Assembly: GCA_024239075.1 (NCBI GenBank)
Contig: JANBVI010000053.1
Span: 1-64,000 of the forward strand
Source: Fischerella sp. CENA71
Lineage (GTDB): Bacteria > Cyanobacteriota > Cyanobacteriia > Cyanobacteriales > Nostocaceae
Direction: 5' to 3'
Length of the DNA: 64,000 nt
The notes below the pieces were generated by a model that saw only the letters and a program-made list of their open reading frames with translations, ran no database searches and was not told where the DNA came from. The translations under genes were made by a program, and so were the position numbers. How positions within the stretch are numbered: position 1 is the stretch's first letter; every line of letters starts with the position of its first letter. This document shows positions 1 to 9,136 of this stretch, in pieces.

Positions 1-85
1 TAGAGACTATGAGTTATTACCCGAAACATCAGAGACGTTTATCTACCTTGCCATGATTCGCATCATGCTGAGGCGATTAGCATAA
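1..85 (+). CDS. Transposase C-terminal fragment (cut by window edge)
   Basis: A reading frame enters from the left edge (first full codon at position 2) and stops at TAA 83-85. It gives 27 residues containing YELLPETSETFIYLAM and ending MLRRLA. This tail resembles the C-terminus of IS5-type DDE transposases common in cyanobacteria, which end with a similar PETSE...RRLA pattern. The following 40 bases (TTTTCAAACACCCTCTTAA around 104-122) look like the end of such an element, but the partner inverted repeat lies outside the window. The assignment rests on remembered resemblance of a short tail, so the family is tentative. Confidence 0.6.
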   Translation, partial: RDYELLPETSETFIYLAMIRIMLRRLA

Positions 86-171
86 ATTTTGACCCATCAA
101 AACTTTTCAAACACCCTCTTAACTTGCCCAAAATTAAAATGAATCGCATCACCTCGAAATAATTTTTGGAG

Positions 172-236
172 TGCAGAGAAATATAAAAAACTCCGCGTTC
201 CTCCGCGTTTTCCTCTGCGCTCCTTTGCGTTTAAAA
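172..236. repeat. Dispersed CTCCGCG/CTCTGCG repeat
   Basis: This segment has the form AAAAAACTCCGCGTTCCTCCGCGTTTTCCTCTGCGCTCC, a pattern I associate with multicopy intergenic repeats of filamentous cyanobacteria. It runs into the last codons and stop of the minus-strand gene that ends at 231, so that gene's terminator region is probably repeat-derived. No function is claimed. Confidence 0.5.
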
Positions 237-3200
237 CTCTTGCACAAACTCTGTCAAGAACCTAAACGCCTTCAGCACATAACTAGCGCACTCTTTGGGA
301 GAAGTATTGTAAAACGATCGCCAAGCACTACCCTTGTCTTCATCATAGCGATCACCTCTTTCTGGATGTCCATCTAACCATGCTAATCTCACAGCATGAC
401 CGATTAATACATCTAAAACTATATATTCTTCGATTTGCAAATCAGGGTTATTGGATGCGATCGCTGCTAATTCCATTAATGTTTCGATATTAACTTGGCG
501 ATATTCGGGAGCCTCTATTTTATTTAATAGATGTTCTACTTGCAGGGCAAAGTTTTTTTCGCCGGCTGTCATCTCTGAAATCATCTCTTCACTTTCTAGG
601 CGGTTGCGGCGTTCTAATTTATCGCCAATCACCAAACCCTTACAATGATGCATTAACAGCCAAACTTGTTTATAAAAATTTTTGGGTGTGCGTCCGGTTG
701 CACCTTCAGCTTGACGGAACCGCCGCCAACTACCTGGTTGGACTTCGATGTCCTCGAAAATAATTGGTTGTACTACCCACTCAATATCGCTTTCTTTTTG
801 TTTGACGTGCAAAGACTCTTGCTGGCGTAATAGCTTACTCATACCAGCGTATTCAGCTAATACCTGGCGCAACCGGGTTTTGACTTCAAATGGTGAAAGT
901 TGCATCAAGGTTTCGTACGCTTCATCTTGAGTAACTTTCAACTCCTGCGCCAGTTCACTGGTAAGCAACAAAATTAGATAACCAACTCTGAGGGTGAGTA
1001 GTCCTTTAAACAATTCTGGTTCTGATTTAATTAAGGTACTCAGATAAATGAGGATTTCTTGAGTTAAAACGCGATCGCGTATATCTTCACGACAAAAATG
1101 ATTGATTTTCTCGACAATTTCGTTGTGAGAGAGGGGTACAGTCATTAATGATGCTTCACTGTAAGCTTTACCAACTGCAATTTGTTTACCCCGGACGATA
1201 ATACTTGTAACTACGTCTGATAAAGCAATATACGCCATTTGCCGTAATCCTGCTGCACGCCGTACAACCGCCCAAATCCCTAATTCTGCGGCTTTAGTGT
1301 AAACTTCATCTAGCAAATCCCCGACTGTAACAATATTTCCTGGCCCACCAAAACCTGTATTAAAATCTAGTCCTTGCAAACGTGTCAGCGTCTGCAACAA
1401 TTCTATTTGTTCGTAAATATTTTCTGAGGAACGCAAGTAACCAAGCAATAACCCAAAATTGGTTTCGTACTCTACTTGGAATTCTTGAGTATGTCCCAAA
1501 GGCCAATTTTTACCTGGATGTAGTGCTAAATAAGCGCAGCGAGGTTTAGCATCTTTGACGGAAGACAAGGTAAATTCAAACTCTGGCAGAAAATCAATTC
1601 GTTCGATCGCTGCTGTTAACATCAACTGATTCAGCTTTCCTAATTTTACCCGTACGCCGTTACAAATACCATCTTTGAGTTCTTGCATGAGGTTTAGTAA
1701 CGCCTCGGAACCAGTTTCTAACATTGTGCGCGTCAACATTAAAGTTAGGATTGGACGCCCTAAATCACTCCAATACTTTTGAATATAAGCAAGTTCACTG
1801 CGTAATTGCGCGATCAAAAAATGATAATCCAGAGTTAAATAGAATTGCTGCGAATCTAAAAATGCAGGTAAAAATACAACTGTTTCACTACCAATACGAA
1901 AAATTCTTGATGTAGTTAAACTACGAGGACGACGGGGTGGACGTCCAGTTAAACCGAGTTTGTCACTACGTCCAATTTGAGCATAAATATTGATAAAATC
2001 ATCAGCTTGGCGGACTTGAATTGGTTCTACTTGCTTGGGCGTTTGGGTTTCGATACCGTAAACTTCTAGTTCTGCTTGTAAATCTTCATCTTCTGCTAAT
2101 AAAGCAATTTGCACTAGAGGTTCTCGGTGTTTATTCATGCGTAAGTGTCGCCCCAAGGGATCAATATCTCCTACGGCAATTAATTTTTCACTGAGCATTT
2201 GACCGAGATAATATAAACTCTGCGCCCACACTAAAGGCACATTTTCATTAGGTAAACGTGGCTGAGTTGATGGTGCTTGTTTTTCTGCTTCAACAAATTC
2301 TGCACTCACATAATAAAGTTCTGGCAATAAGCCCAAGCCATCTTTTTCTACAAGTAAAAATTCTAAACGTTCTTGGTAATATTTAGCTTGTTCTTCATTT
2401 CCGCAAAATAATCCATCTAAGAATAAATAGGTGAAAAACAAAGGCCATTCACATTCAATATTTTCAAATTGTTTAAGTTCCCACGGTTCATAGTGCAAAC
2501 GTTTGTTGTCTTCCAAAACAGTTTGGTGTCCATCGCGTAAAAAACGCTTGCAGCCGTATTTACCTTCTAGTTTTTTAATAATATCATTCCGAGTGCGATC
2601 GCGAAGCGTCTCTGTAGAAGAATCGCGTAATTTTAAATCTTCAACTGCGAACGCCGGAAAACTAATCACACTCAAAAGTGCTGCATCTATTTCTTTAGAA
2701 GCAGATTCTCTTGGTAGTAGAGATTCAAGAGTAATTCTGGCACGCGCAATTTCATCTGGTAATACATGAATTACTGATGCTTGACTACCACGTACACCAA
2801 ATAAATCTAGTCCATCAATTGCTTCTAAAGCAGCTTTCGCCATACCAATGGAACTAGCATTTAATTCTGCATTGCCATGATTTATTTTATTGCCTCTTTC
2901 CCAAATTCCATAATCGGGTGTGCGATAAGCCCTACCAATGTAGTAAACTAAATTTTGCACAAAGTTGACTTCATCAAGAGTGAAAATGATCTGTAATCCT
3001 GAAGAAGTCATTTGTGCCAAAATCAATAAAAATATTGATGTTGCATCTAGTTGTAAATGTCCCCATTCTTCATCACCAACAACAATATCTCCTGTAGCGG
3101 TATTGTACTTGGCATGTAAAGCATCTAAGGGTGATTGAGTATGTTTAAATTTTTCTACTTTATGCGCTTGTCGCATCATCGCAAACAACAAACCACGCAT

Positions 3201-3461
3201 TAATTTGACGACGCTGTGTTCTAATTCATAGCCGCGTCCTTTATCTTCATCAACCTTACGATATGCTAGCGCCAACCCCCAAACTGCCAAAATACTGTAA
3301 ACATTATCACGTACCCAAGCATCAGTGTAATCACCATGAGCTGTAATTGCTGTACTTGCAGGTAATAGACCAGTAATTGGATTTTGCCGCGCTAAGATTA
3401 TTGTCTTGATTTGCTGATAATAATACTCTAGACGTTCTGGCAATTGGGAAGCTTTTTTCAT
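231..3461 (-). CDS. GH15 / phosphorylase kinase alpha-beta-like protein
   Basis: A 1,076-residue soluble protein with no signal peptide. The N-terminal third matches the glycoside hydrolase 15 / phosphorylase kinase regulatory subunit fold: YTDAWVRDNVYS (about residues 45-56) is the typical W-RD block, followed by DEEWGHLQLDATS and INHGNAELNASSIGMAKAALEAIDG. These (alpha/alpha)6-barrel enzymes act on alpha-glucan ends, and in cyanobacteria a long version of unknown exact role is common. The C-terminal half resembles the phosphorylase-kinase-like extension rather than a second catalytic domain. It is transcribed alone, with long spacers on both sides. A role in glycogen metabolism is an inference; the substrate is unknown. 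Confidence 0.72.
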   Translation of the reverse strand: MKKASQLPERLEYYYQQIKTIILARQNPITGLLPASTAITAHGDYTDAWVRDNVYSILAVWGLALAYRKVDEDKGRGYELEHSVVKLMRGLLFAMMRQAHKVEKFKHTQSPLDALHAKYNTATGDIVVGDEEWGHLQLDATSIFLLILAQMTSSGLQIIFTLDEVNFVQNLVYYIGRAYRTPDYGIWERGNKINHGNAELNASSIGMAKAALEAIDGLDLFGVRGSQASVIHVLPDEIARARITLESLLPRESASKEIDAALLSVISFPAFAVEDLKLRDSSTETLRDRTRNDIIKKLEGKYGCKRFLRDGHQTVLEDNKRLHYEPWELKQFENIECEWPLFFTYLFLDGLFCGNEEQAKYYQERLEFLLVEKDGLGLLPELYYVSAEFVEAEKQAPSTQPRLPNENVPLVWAQSLYYLGQMLSEKLIAVGDIDPLGRHLRMNKHREPLVQIALLAEDEDLQAELEVYGIETQTPKQVEPIQVRQADDFINIYAQIGRSDKLGLTGRPPRRPRSLTTSRIFRIGSETVVFLPAFLDSQQFYLTLDYHFLIAQLRSELAYIQKYWSDLGRPILTLMLTRTMLETGSEALLNLMQELKDGICNGVRVKLGKLNQLMLTAAIERIDFLPEFEFTLSSVKDAKPRCAYLALHPGKNWPLGHTQEFQVEYETNFGLLLGYLRSSENIYEQIELLQTLTRLQGLDFNTGFGGPGNIVTVGDLLDEVYTKAAELGIWAVVRRAAGLRQMAYIALSDVVTSIIVRGKQIAVGKAYSEASLMTVPLSHNEIVEKINHFCREDIRDRVLTQEILIYLSTLIKSEPELFKGLLTLRVGYLILLLTSELAQELKVTQDEAYETLMQLSPFEVKTRLRQVLAEYAGMSKLLRQQESLHVKQKESDIEWVVQPIIFEDIEVQPGSWRRFRQAEGATGRTPKNFYKQVWLLMHHCKGLVIGDKLERRNRLESEEMISEMTAGEKNFALQVEHLLNKIEAPEYRQVNIETLMELAAIASNNPDLQIEEYIVLDVLIGHAVRLAWLDGHPERGDRYDEDKGSAWRSFYNTSPKECASYVLKAFRFLTEFVQEF

Positions 3462-4384
3462 ATTGAATTAGACAGTATATTCAGGAAGATAACCCTTTGA
3501 CTTTGTATTTAATTATGTCAGCCAAACCGAACTTTTTCTCATGAAAGATAACATTATATAGCAAACCTAATTTTATTGTAAAATCATTTATCGTCTATTA
3601 CTTTGTGTCTTTTGTATCTTTTGTGGTTCATTTCTGAAAAGCATTGATTAGGATTCAAATAGGCCTGCTATATTTTTAATCAATTTGTTAATTTGTTAAC
3701 TATTTTTTTGACTAACTTAATTAAATTCTGATTTAATCAAGCTTTTATTATATAGGTTATGAACATATTCTTTTTTAAAGTAGACGCGCAAGCGGCTTGC
3801 CGCAGGCTACCACAAAGCACACATAGACGCGCAAGCGGTTTCTCGTAGAGTAAAACACAAAGAATTGAAAAGAAAATAATAACTGACTGATTCACCAACA
3901 ATTTACGTTGTTTGTCAATAAAATTATTATGCATATGTTATTATGTTTAGCAATATCCGAATATTGATTATCCTCCAACACTAAAGTTAAAGGCTATCCA
4001 CTGATTAATTATTGAGCAGAATCGTTAAAAATGCTGTTCGGTAGTAGTATCTAAAAATTGCTCAAAGGAATTAATACGAGTTTTATAACTTCGTTGACTG
4101 CCAGCTTTCAGAGAGATAATAGTAGCAATTGCTATCAGGCAAACTAGTAGTGTTAGCTAGAATTGTCTAACTTTTGCCTATGAATGCCTTAAAAGAACCT
4201 TGAAATAATTACTAATTCTAAAGTAGTAATTATTTTAACTTCATGAAGTTGAAAAATTATTCCTGAGAGAAGCTTGACACATTTGCTAACAGTAGTAGAA
4301 TCTACTCAAAGTAACCAAAAAATCAGGGTAGCTAAGTGGGTTGCTTGTGTGTAACATCACAGAATATCTACTTTGACGCTTAAG
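3462..4384. other. Long spacer upstream of mgtE leader, with two repeats
   Basis: About 900 bp without a credible gene. It holds an imperfect inverted repeat (TATAGCAAACCTAATTT near 3557 and AAATAGGCCTGCTATA near 3658) that brackets a low-complexity TTTGTGTCTTTTGTATC stretch. From 3780 to 3853 there are two copies of a TAGACGCGCAAGCGG palindromic repeat. A 65-codon minus-strand frame across 3737-3934 consists mostly of this repeat and was not called. The remainder (3860-4384) is AT-rich and probably contains the mgtE promoter. Confidence 0.5.
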
Positions 4385-4563
4385 CGTTCACCGGATGCTT
4401 AATATTTCCGGGTGAGTATGAGATTGAGCGATGCCTTGATTGGTCATCGATGTTGAGTTCCAGAGATTTTATGGACCAAAGTCCACAAGACGGTAGTACT
4501 ATCCTCCTCTAAGCTGGCGAGTTTGTCTCCCAGCGCGGGGGAGGCAATTGGGAGGTTAAATAA
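4385..4563 (+). promoter_or_regulatory. Structured mgtE leader with Shine-Dalgarno switch
   Basis: Several hairpins can be drawn by eye. TCACCGGA (4388-4395) pairs with TCCGGGTGA (4407-4415) with one bulge. CGATGCC (4429-4435) pairs with GGTCATCG (4442-4449). TGGAC/GTCCA (4472-4485) closes a CAAA loop. GCTGG/CCAGC forms between about 4513 and 4534. The block CCTCC (4503-4507) can pair with GGAGG 4540-4544, closing the last hairpin, or with GGAGG 4551-4555, which is the mgtE ribosome site 8 bases before ATG 4564. The two pairings exclude each other, as in a translational riboswitch. I could not match the conserved M-box (ykoK) core, so ligand and class are unknown. Confidence 0.5.
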
Positions 4564-5919
4564 ATGCTTGTACAGGACGTTCGCAATTCTGTCATTGACG
4601 TTGCTGACTTGAACCAGCTGAAATGGGATTTAAACCGTTTACAACCGGTTGATGTAGGAGAGTACATTACCCAGTTACCGAGTCAACAAAGAGCGATCGC
4701 ATTTCGTCTACTTAACAAACATCAAGCCACAGACGTTTTTGAATATCTACCTCCAGACGTGCAAGAAGAATTAATCAATTCTTTGCATGATGTGCAGGTT
4801 GTGCAAATTGTCGAAAACATGAGTCCCGATGATCGGGCAGAATTGTTTGATGAGTTACCCGCAAAGGTTGTCAAACGCTTATTACAGGAACTTAGTCCAG
4901 AACAAAGACAAGTAACAGCGACAATTCTCGGTTATGCTGAAGGCACTGCCGGCAGGGTAATGACCACAGAATACGTACGCTTGCGCGAAGGATTGACTGT
5001 AGGCGAAGCTTTGAGCAAAATTCGTCGCCAAGACGAAGACAAAGAAACGATTTACTACGCCTACGTGACAGACGACAATCGCAAGTTGGTAAGTGTTGTC
5101 TCTCTGCGACAACTGTTGTTTACTTTTCCTGATGTTTTGATCGGGAGTATCGCAAGCGATCGCGTTGTCAAAGTCAAAACAGAAACGCCCCAAGAAGAAG
5201 TCGCCCGCATCATGCAACGATACGACTTGATCGCTTTACCTGTGGTTGACCGGGAAGAGCGACTAGTTGGTATTATTACCATTGATGACGTAATTGATAT
5301 TCTTGAAGAAGAAGCTACAGAAGACATTCAAAAATTAGCAGGGGTGAGTGGTGGTGATGAAGCCACTTTGTCTTCTCCATTAATCACACTCAAAAAACGT
5401 TTACCCTGGCTATTTGGAGTGATGCTGTTATATATCGGAGCATCCAGTGCGATCGCACCGTTTCAGTCTACTATTTCGATGGTGCCAGTTTTGGCTGTAA
5501 TTATGCCCCTATTTTCCAATACGGGTGGTACTGTTGGCATTCAAGCTTTGACAGTGACAATTCGCGGACTTGGTGTGGGAGAAGTCACGCCCAAGGATAC
5601 CTTGAAACTTCTGCGTAAAGAACTTACAGCAGGTTTGGGTACAGCCTTAGCTTTAGGTTTGACAATGATTTGTCTTTCCTTAATTTGGGCCCCTCCTCAA
5701 GAACGTTGGGTATCATTGATTGCTGGAACAGTAATGGCTATAAATACCCTTGTCGCCGTGACTTTAGGGACTTTGTTACCAATGGTCTTAAAGCGCCTTA
5801 AACTTGATCCAGCATTAGTTAGCGGGCCATTAGTGACAACTATGCTGGATGCGATCGGGTTTGTTATTTTCTTAACTCTAATTTCTAGTGCTTTGCATAT
5901 ATTTCACTTAAAACCCTAA
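4564..5919 (+). CDS. mgtE: Magnesium transporter MgtE
   Basis: A 451-residue inner-membrane Mg2+ channel/transporter of usual length. In order it has an MgtE N-domain (about 30-130, with FRLLNKHQATDVFEYLPPD and SPDDRAELFDELP), paired CBS domains (about 138-260, with VVDREERLVGIITIDDV), and about five membrane segments (about 280-447) containing PLFSNTGGTVGIQALTVTIRGL, the conserved pore-region block. In this family the cytosolic N and CBS domains sense Mg2+ and close the pore. ATG 4564 follows a perfect GGAGG, which is itself part of the leader switch. A strong hairpin follows the stop. Possible Mg2+ control through the leader is inference. Confidence 0.93.
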   Translation: MLVQDVRNSVIDVADLNQLKWDLNRLQPVDVGEYITQLPSQQRAIAFRLLNKHQATDVFEYLPPDVQEELINSLHDVQVVQIVENMSPDDRAELFDELPAKVVKRLLQELSPEQRQVTATILGYAEGTAGRVMTTEYVRLREGLTVGEALSKIRRQDEDKETIYYAYVTDDNRKLVSVVSLRQLLFTFPDVLIGSIASDRVVKVKTETPQEEVARIMQRYDLIALPVVDREERLVGIITIDDVIDILEEEATEDIQKLAGVSGGDEATLSSPLITLKKRLPWLFGVMLLYIGASSAIAPFQSTISMVPVLAVIMPLFSNTGGTVGIQALTVTIRGLGVGEVTPKDTLKLLRKELTAGLGTALALGLTMICLSLIWAPPQERWVSLIAGTVMAINTLVAVTLGTLLPMVLKRLKLDPALVSGPLVTTMLDAIGFVIFLTLISSALHIFHLKP

Positions 5920-5950
5920 CTTCTACTATTTTTTAGTTATTTTTCAGTCA

Positions 5951-5976
5951 TAATCCCCCAATGAAATGGGGGATTA
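5951..5976 (+). terminator. Hairpin terminator after mgtE
   Basis: TAATCCCCCA (5951-5960) and TGGGGGATTA (5967-5976) form a perfect 10-bp stem with a 6-base ATGAAA loop, 32 bases after the mgtE stop. Only a short T-rich tail (TTTATG) follows, so it is a weak or partly Rho-independent terminator. Its position argues against a start codon at 5966 for the next gene. Confidence 0.65.
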
Positions 5977-5997
5977 TTTATGTGAACTTTTGTTAAC

Positions 5998-6015
5998 GAT
6001 ATATCGTGATATATC
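5998..6015. promoter_or_regulatory. Palindromic operator, probable PadR autoregulation site
   Basis: GATATATC (5998-6005) and GATATATC (6008-6015) are separated by GT. Each half is its own reverse complement, so the 18-bp site is both a direct repeat and a dyad. It lies 35 bp before the start of a PadR-type regulator, the usual position for a self-repression operator. Binding is inferred from position and symmetry. Confidence 0.55.
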
Positions 6016-6049
6016 TATAATCGAAATAGAAGTATGCAAGAGAAAAATT

Positions 6050-6637
6050 ATGTTTTTAGGTCTTCCTAGACATCCTCATTTTATGGGTAGGTTTTTGGGT
6101 GTTCCTATCCACCCTGATTTTTTTGAATCAGAATGCAACGATAGACCTCGCAGAGGTAGACATCACCGCTCCTCGAAGTGGGATTGGAAAGATGAGCAAC
6201 GGACACCGCGTGGTGATATCAAATACATTCTCCTATCGTTACTAGCGGAACAACCGAGACATGGATATGACTTAATCAAAGAATTAGAAGCACGTTACGG
6301 TGGGTTTTGGAAACCTAGCCCAGGTTCAGTTTATCCCACACTCCAACTACTTGAAGAAGGAGGCTATCTCATTTCTGAGCAAGTAGAAGGTAAGAAAGTA
6401 TACACAATTACAGAAACTGGTAGACAATTATTAGCCGAACGGGGTGATCCTCAAGATTGGATGACTAGAAGAAACAAACCCCAACAGTGGATGGAATTGG
6501 GAAATGCGATCGCTGATTTAGGCGGAGTAGTAATGCAAGTTGCTCGCAGTGGTAATGCAGATCATATAAACAGAGTACGTGAAATACTCAATCGAGCCAA
6601 GCGCGAAATCTACGCCATCTTGGCACAAGAGGAATAA
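6050..6637 (+). CDS. PadR-family transcriptional regulator
   Basis: 195 residues from ATG 6050; an in-frame ATG at 5966 would begin inside the preceding hairpin and upstream of the operator, so it was rejected. The PadR winged helix is clear: GDIKYILLSLLAEQPRHGYDLIKELE (about 55-80), then the wing SPGSVYPTLQLLEEGGYL and KVYTITETGRQLL. A C-terminal helical region (about 135-195) should give dimerisation. The N-terminal 50 residues are basic with His and Arg (RRGRHHRSSK) and lie outside the usual domain. PadR proteins repress nearby genes and often themselves in response to small molecules. No exporter gene follows directly, so the target may be its own promoter only. Confidence 0.88.
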   Translation: MFLGLPRHPHFMGRFLGVPIHPDFFESECNDRPRRGRHHRSSKWDWKDEQRTPRGDIKYILLSLLAEQPRHGYDLIKELEARYGGFWKPSPGSVYPTLQLLEEGGYLISEQVEGKKVYTITETGRQLLAERGDPQDWMTRRNKPQQWMELGNAIADLGGVVMQVARSGNADHINRVREILNRAKREIYAILAQEE

Positions 6638-6647
6638 TAAATTTTAG

Positions 6648-6760
6648 GCATTGGGAAGAGACGCGGTGACACGGAGATTGGGTGACGTGGAGAATCTATC
6701 AAACTATATTCTCCGTGTCCCCATGTCCCCATGTCCCCCTTGTCCCTCTATCCCCAATCC
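6648..6760. repeat. Dispersed GTGACACGG/CCGTGTCCCC repeat
   Basis: A spacer copy of the largest repeat family in this window. It has a GACGCGGTGACACGGAGA left part and a TTCTCCGTGTCCCCATGTCCCC right part, able to fold back on itself. Related copies occur at 11748-11860, 15345-15507, about 40740-40775, 47826-47914 and 51650-51910. It lies between two convergent genes. Confidence 0.6.
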
Positions 6761-6762
6761 CT

Positions 6763-7866
6763 CTACAACGCTTCTGGTGGTGAAATATCTGGTCCGACAG
6801 TCACTCCAGCATCGCTAGACTTGATTCCCGGTATAATTTTAGACTGATTATGCTTGAGTGAGCCTGAAACAGAAGAAGAGGTAGGAGCAGGAGTAACTGG
6901 ATTTTGATTCACCAGTCTGCTAGTTTCTCCTTGTTGGGAAATATAAGATAATCCGCTTACAGCACCAGCGACCAGAGCAGTATAGCCTACATATAAATGC
7001 ATGGGGCGAATTTCAAAGCCTACTTGTTTAGAAGTTTTTTTCGACTCACCCCAAGAGGGTAAAACAGATTTTGTTGTTTCCGGTGCTGGTAAGGAAGCGA
7101 CTAAAGCTGTCCCATTGAGTCCTAAAACATTTGCCATTGTACGGATAAAACCGCGTACAAATACATCTTCTGGTAATAACTGCCAGTTCCCATTTTCTAT
7201 TGCTTCCATTTGATGAACTGAGATGTAAGTATAAACGCAGAGTTGCTCCAGAGAAAGACCTCTAGATTCACGAGTTTGGCGGAGTTGTTCCCCTATTTGA
7301 CGCAGACTTTCTGTACGTTGTTGTTCTGTGCTTTGCTTTGTGACTTCTATTTGGGAAACTGTTTTATTTTTGAGCCACTCTAAAGGTGTTTTTACTACCG
7401 TAATCTTTTCGTTGTTAGCTGCATGTGTTAATAGTTGATGCTGAGATGTGATGTTTTCTATTTTAGTATTTTCTTTGTGTTCAAAAGTATGAAATTTTAC
7501 GTCTGTTAAACACTCTGATAAATTATTGTAATTATCCTGTTGCGTCTTTTGCGTGAAATCAGTAGTCTCTACTTGTGCTTGATTAACAGTAAATTTTTCT
7601 AGAGGATTTTCAACTTGTTGATACTTTTGAACTAATTGTTGAAATGCTAAATCAATCACTTCTTTAGCCACGGCTTTGATCAACATTTTGCCTTGATCAG
7701 CAGAATCACCAAGTAGTTTTTGTATAGTAGCTAATGCACGACGGTAAACTAGAGAATTATGCAGTTCTGCTTCTATTTCTCCTAACAGCGATCGCAATTC
7801 ATCTTGAGAAATTTCAATAGTGGGATTCTCTAATATTTGTGAAAAGTACACAGGTGTAGTAACCAT
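6763..7866 (-). CDS. RodZ-like HTH membrane protein with long N-terminal extension
   Basis: 367 residues. A cytoplasmic RodZ-type helix-turn-helix sits unusually far in (about 187-250: IGEQLRQTRESRGLSLEQLC then DVFVRGFIRTMANVLGLNG), followed by one membrane segment (about 289-309) and a short Ser/Pro-rich tail. RodZ proteins link MreB filaments to the cell wall machinery, and cyanobacteria carry several relatives. This one lacks a clear DUF4115 domain and has about 185 extra N-terminal residues with no motif I recognise. It is one of three RodZ-like genes in the window. A role in cell shape is inference. Confidence 0.72.
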   Translation of the reverse strand: MVTTPVYFSQILENPTIEISQDELRSLLGEIEAELHNSLVYRRALATIQKLLGDSADQGKMLIKAVAKEVIDLAFQQLVQKYQQVENPLEKFTVNQAQVETTDFTQKTQQDNYNNLSECLTDVKFHTFEHKENTKIENITSQHQLLTHAANNEKITVVKTPLEWLKNKTVSQIEVTKQSTEQQRTESLRQIGEQLRQTRESRGLSLEQLCVYTYISVHQMEAIENGNWQLLPEDVFVRGFIRTMANVLGLNGTALVASLPAPETTKSVLPSWGESKKTSKQVGFEIRPMHLYVGYTALVAGAVSGLSYISQQGETSRLVNQNPVTPAPTSSSVSGSLKHNQSKIIPGIKSSDAGVTVGPDISPPEAL

Positions 7867-8090
7867 TACTATAAGTCTCTGTAGTAATCAAAGCAAAAAA
7901 AGTTATACCTGTGTTATTTATTCTAAAGTTATGTTCAGATATCCGGATTGTTAAGTATAAATTTATCACTAATGTGAAAAGCAATAACAAATAGATTTTA
8001 TAGTATTTTCAACAGTATATTTTATATTTTTTATACAGTAGTATTTACTTAATTTACTATTGAAAATCGTATTTTAAATGAAAACGTTAT

Positions 8091-8966
8091 TTAATTTTTA
8101 TTTGTTTTGTCTTCTTCCTGCTCAAGCTGCTTGGCTAACCAAAGTACTGCTTGTAAATACTCAGCAGTAGCTACTTCTGCTACGTTATTATGTCCACCAT
8201 CGGCAACTAGAAGTAATCTTTTCGGTTCAGGAGCAGCAGCATATAATTCTTCACTCATGAAAGCAGGGATAGTGATATCACTGATCCCATGAATGAATAA
8301 AATCGGCATTTTTAACTGTGGTACTTTTTGAATTGATTCAAATCGCTGTGTCAATATTAAGCCGACAGGAAATATCCGAAAAATGTTCCGGTAAGCCACC
8401 ACTTGGCGAATTGAGGTAAAAGAGCTTTCTACAATCAATCCAGCTGCATCTTGCTGTTTAATAGCTAGATCAATAGCGATCGCACCTCCCAAAGAATGAC
8501 CGTAGATAAAAATTTGACTGGGTGCTATTTTGCGTTGATGTACTAAATAATTCCAAGCGATCGCAGCATCTTCACATACTCGCCTTTCATTAGGAAAACG
8601 ACCTCGACTGTTACCATAACCTCGATAGTCAATTAATAATACCGAAAACCCTAATTGATAAAATCTACTGGCATTGGTAATATTTGCGCCAATATTTATA
8701 CCATTCCCATGTAGATAAAGTAGAACTTTCCCATTCGATTGATTTGCTCCAAGCCACCAACCGTGAATATATTCGACCTGATGCGATTGAATTTGTATAG
8801 GTATCCAAACTTCTTCATAAGGTAAATTTAAAAACGTTGGTGTTGTTTCAATGATAGAAGATGGGAAAAAGATAAACCGTGTTTGTTGTAAAAAAAGAAG
8901 TATACATACAGCACAGTAGGCGAGTACTGTAAGGATTCCAACCCAAACTAAGATATTGGTGAACAA
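8091..8966 (-). CDS. Membrane-anchored alpha/beta hydrolase
   Basis: 291 residues with an N-terminal membrane anchor (about 5-27). The serine hydrolase signature GHSLGG (IFIYGHSLGGAIAIDLA, about 155-171) gives the nucleophile. LLYLHGNGINIGANI is the oxyanion-hole HGxG region, and the late GGHNN supplies the His. It resembles the YqhA/BEM46 group of hydrolases of unknown substrate, which face the periplasm or lie on the membrane. It is divergently oriented from the RodZ-like gene at 9137 across a 170-bp AT-rich spacer that must hold both promoters. Confidence 0.78.
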   Translation of the reverse strand: MFTNILVWVGILTVLAYCAVCILLFLQQTRFIFFPSSIIETTPTFLNLPYEEVWIPIQIQSHQVEYIHGWWLGANQSNGKVLLYLHGNGINIGANITNASRFYQLGFSVLLIDYRGYGNSRGRFPNERRVCEDAAIAWNYLVHQRKIAPSQIFIYGHSLGGAIAIDLAIKQQDAAGLIVESSFTSIRQVVAYRNIFRIFPVGLILTQRFESIQKVPQLKMPILFIHGISDITIPAFMSEELYAAAPEPKRLLLVADGGHNNVAEVATAEYLQAVLWLAKQLEQEEDKTNKN

Positions 8967-9136
8967 TTGTATTTGATGTTGCAGCTTAATCTGTTAAATG
9001 CCAGTATTTATGTATACAATATAATCGCAAAAGCTTGTAAATTTAGTATTTGCCAATTAACATTGTTAATCAAAAAAATTATGATTTAAAAGTTTAATAA
9101 ATAAAGAATAGTAGATTATTCAGTAGATTTTGGGAG

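Noticed and set aside
3737-3934. 65-codon minus-strand frame
   Set aside because: It is built mostly of two copies of the TAGACGCGCAAGCGG repeat, has no ribosome site and no recognisable domain.
4385-4563. Direct assignment of the mgtE leader to the M-box riboswitch
   Set aside because: The conserved M-box core could not be matched by eye; only the switch geometry is supported.
5966-6049. Upstream start for the PadR gene
   Set aside because: It lies in the right arm of the mgtE terminator and before the operator; ATG 6050 gives the normal PadR length.
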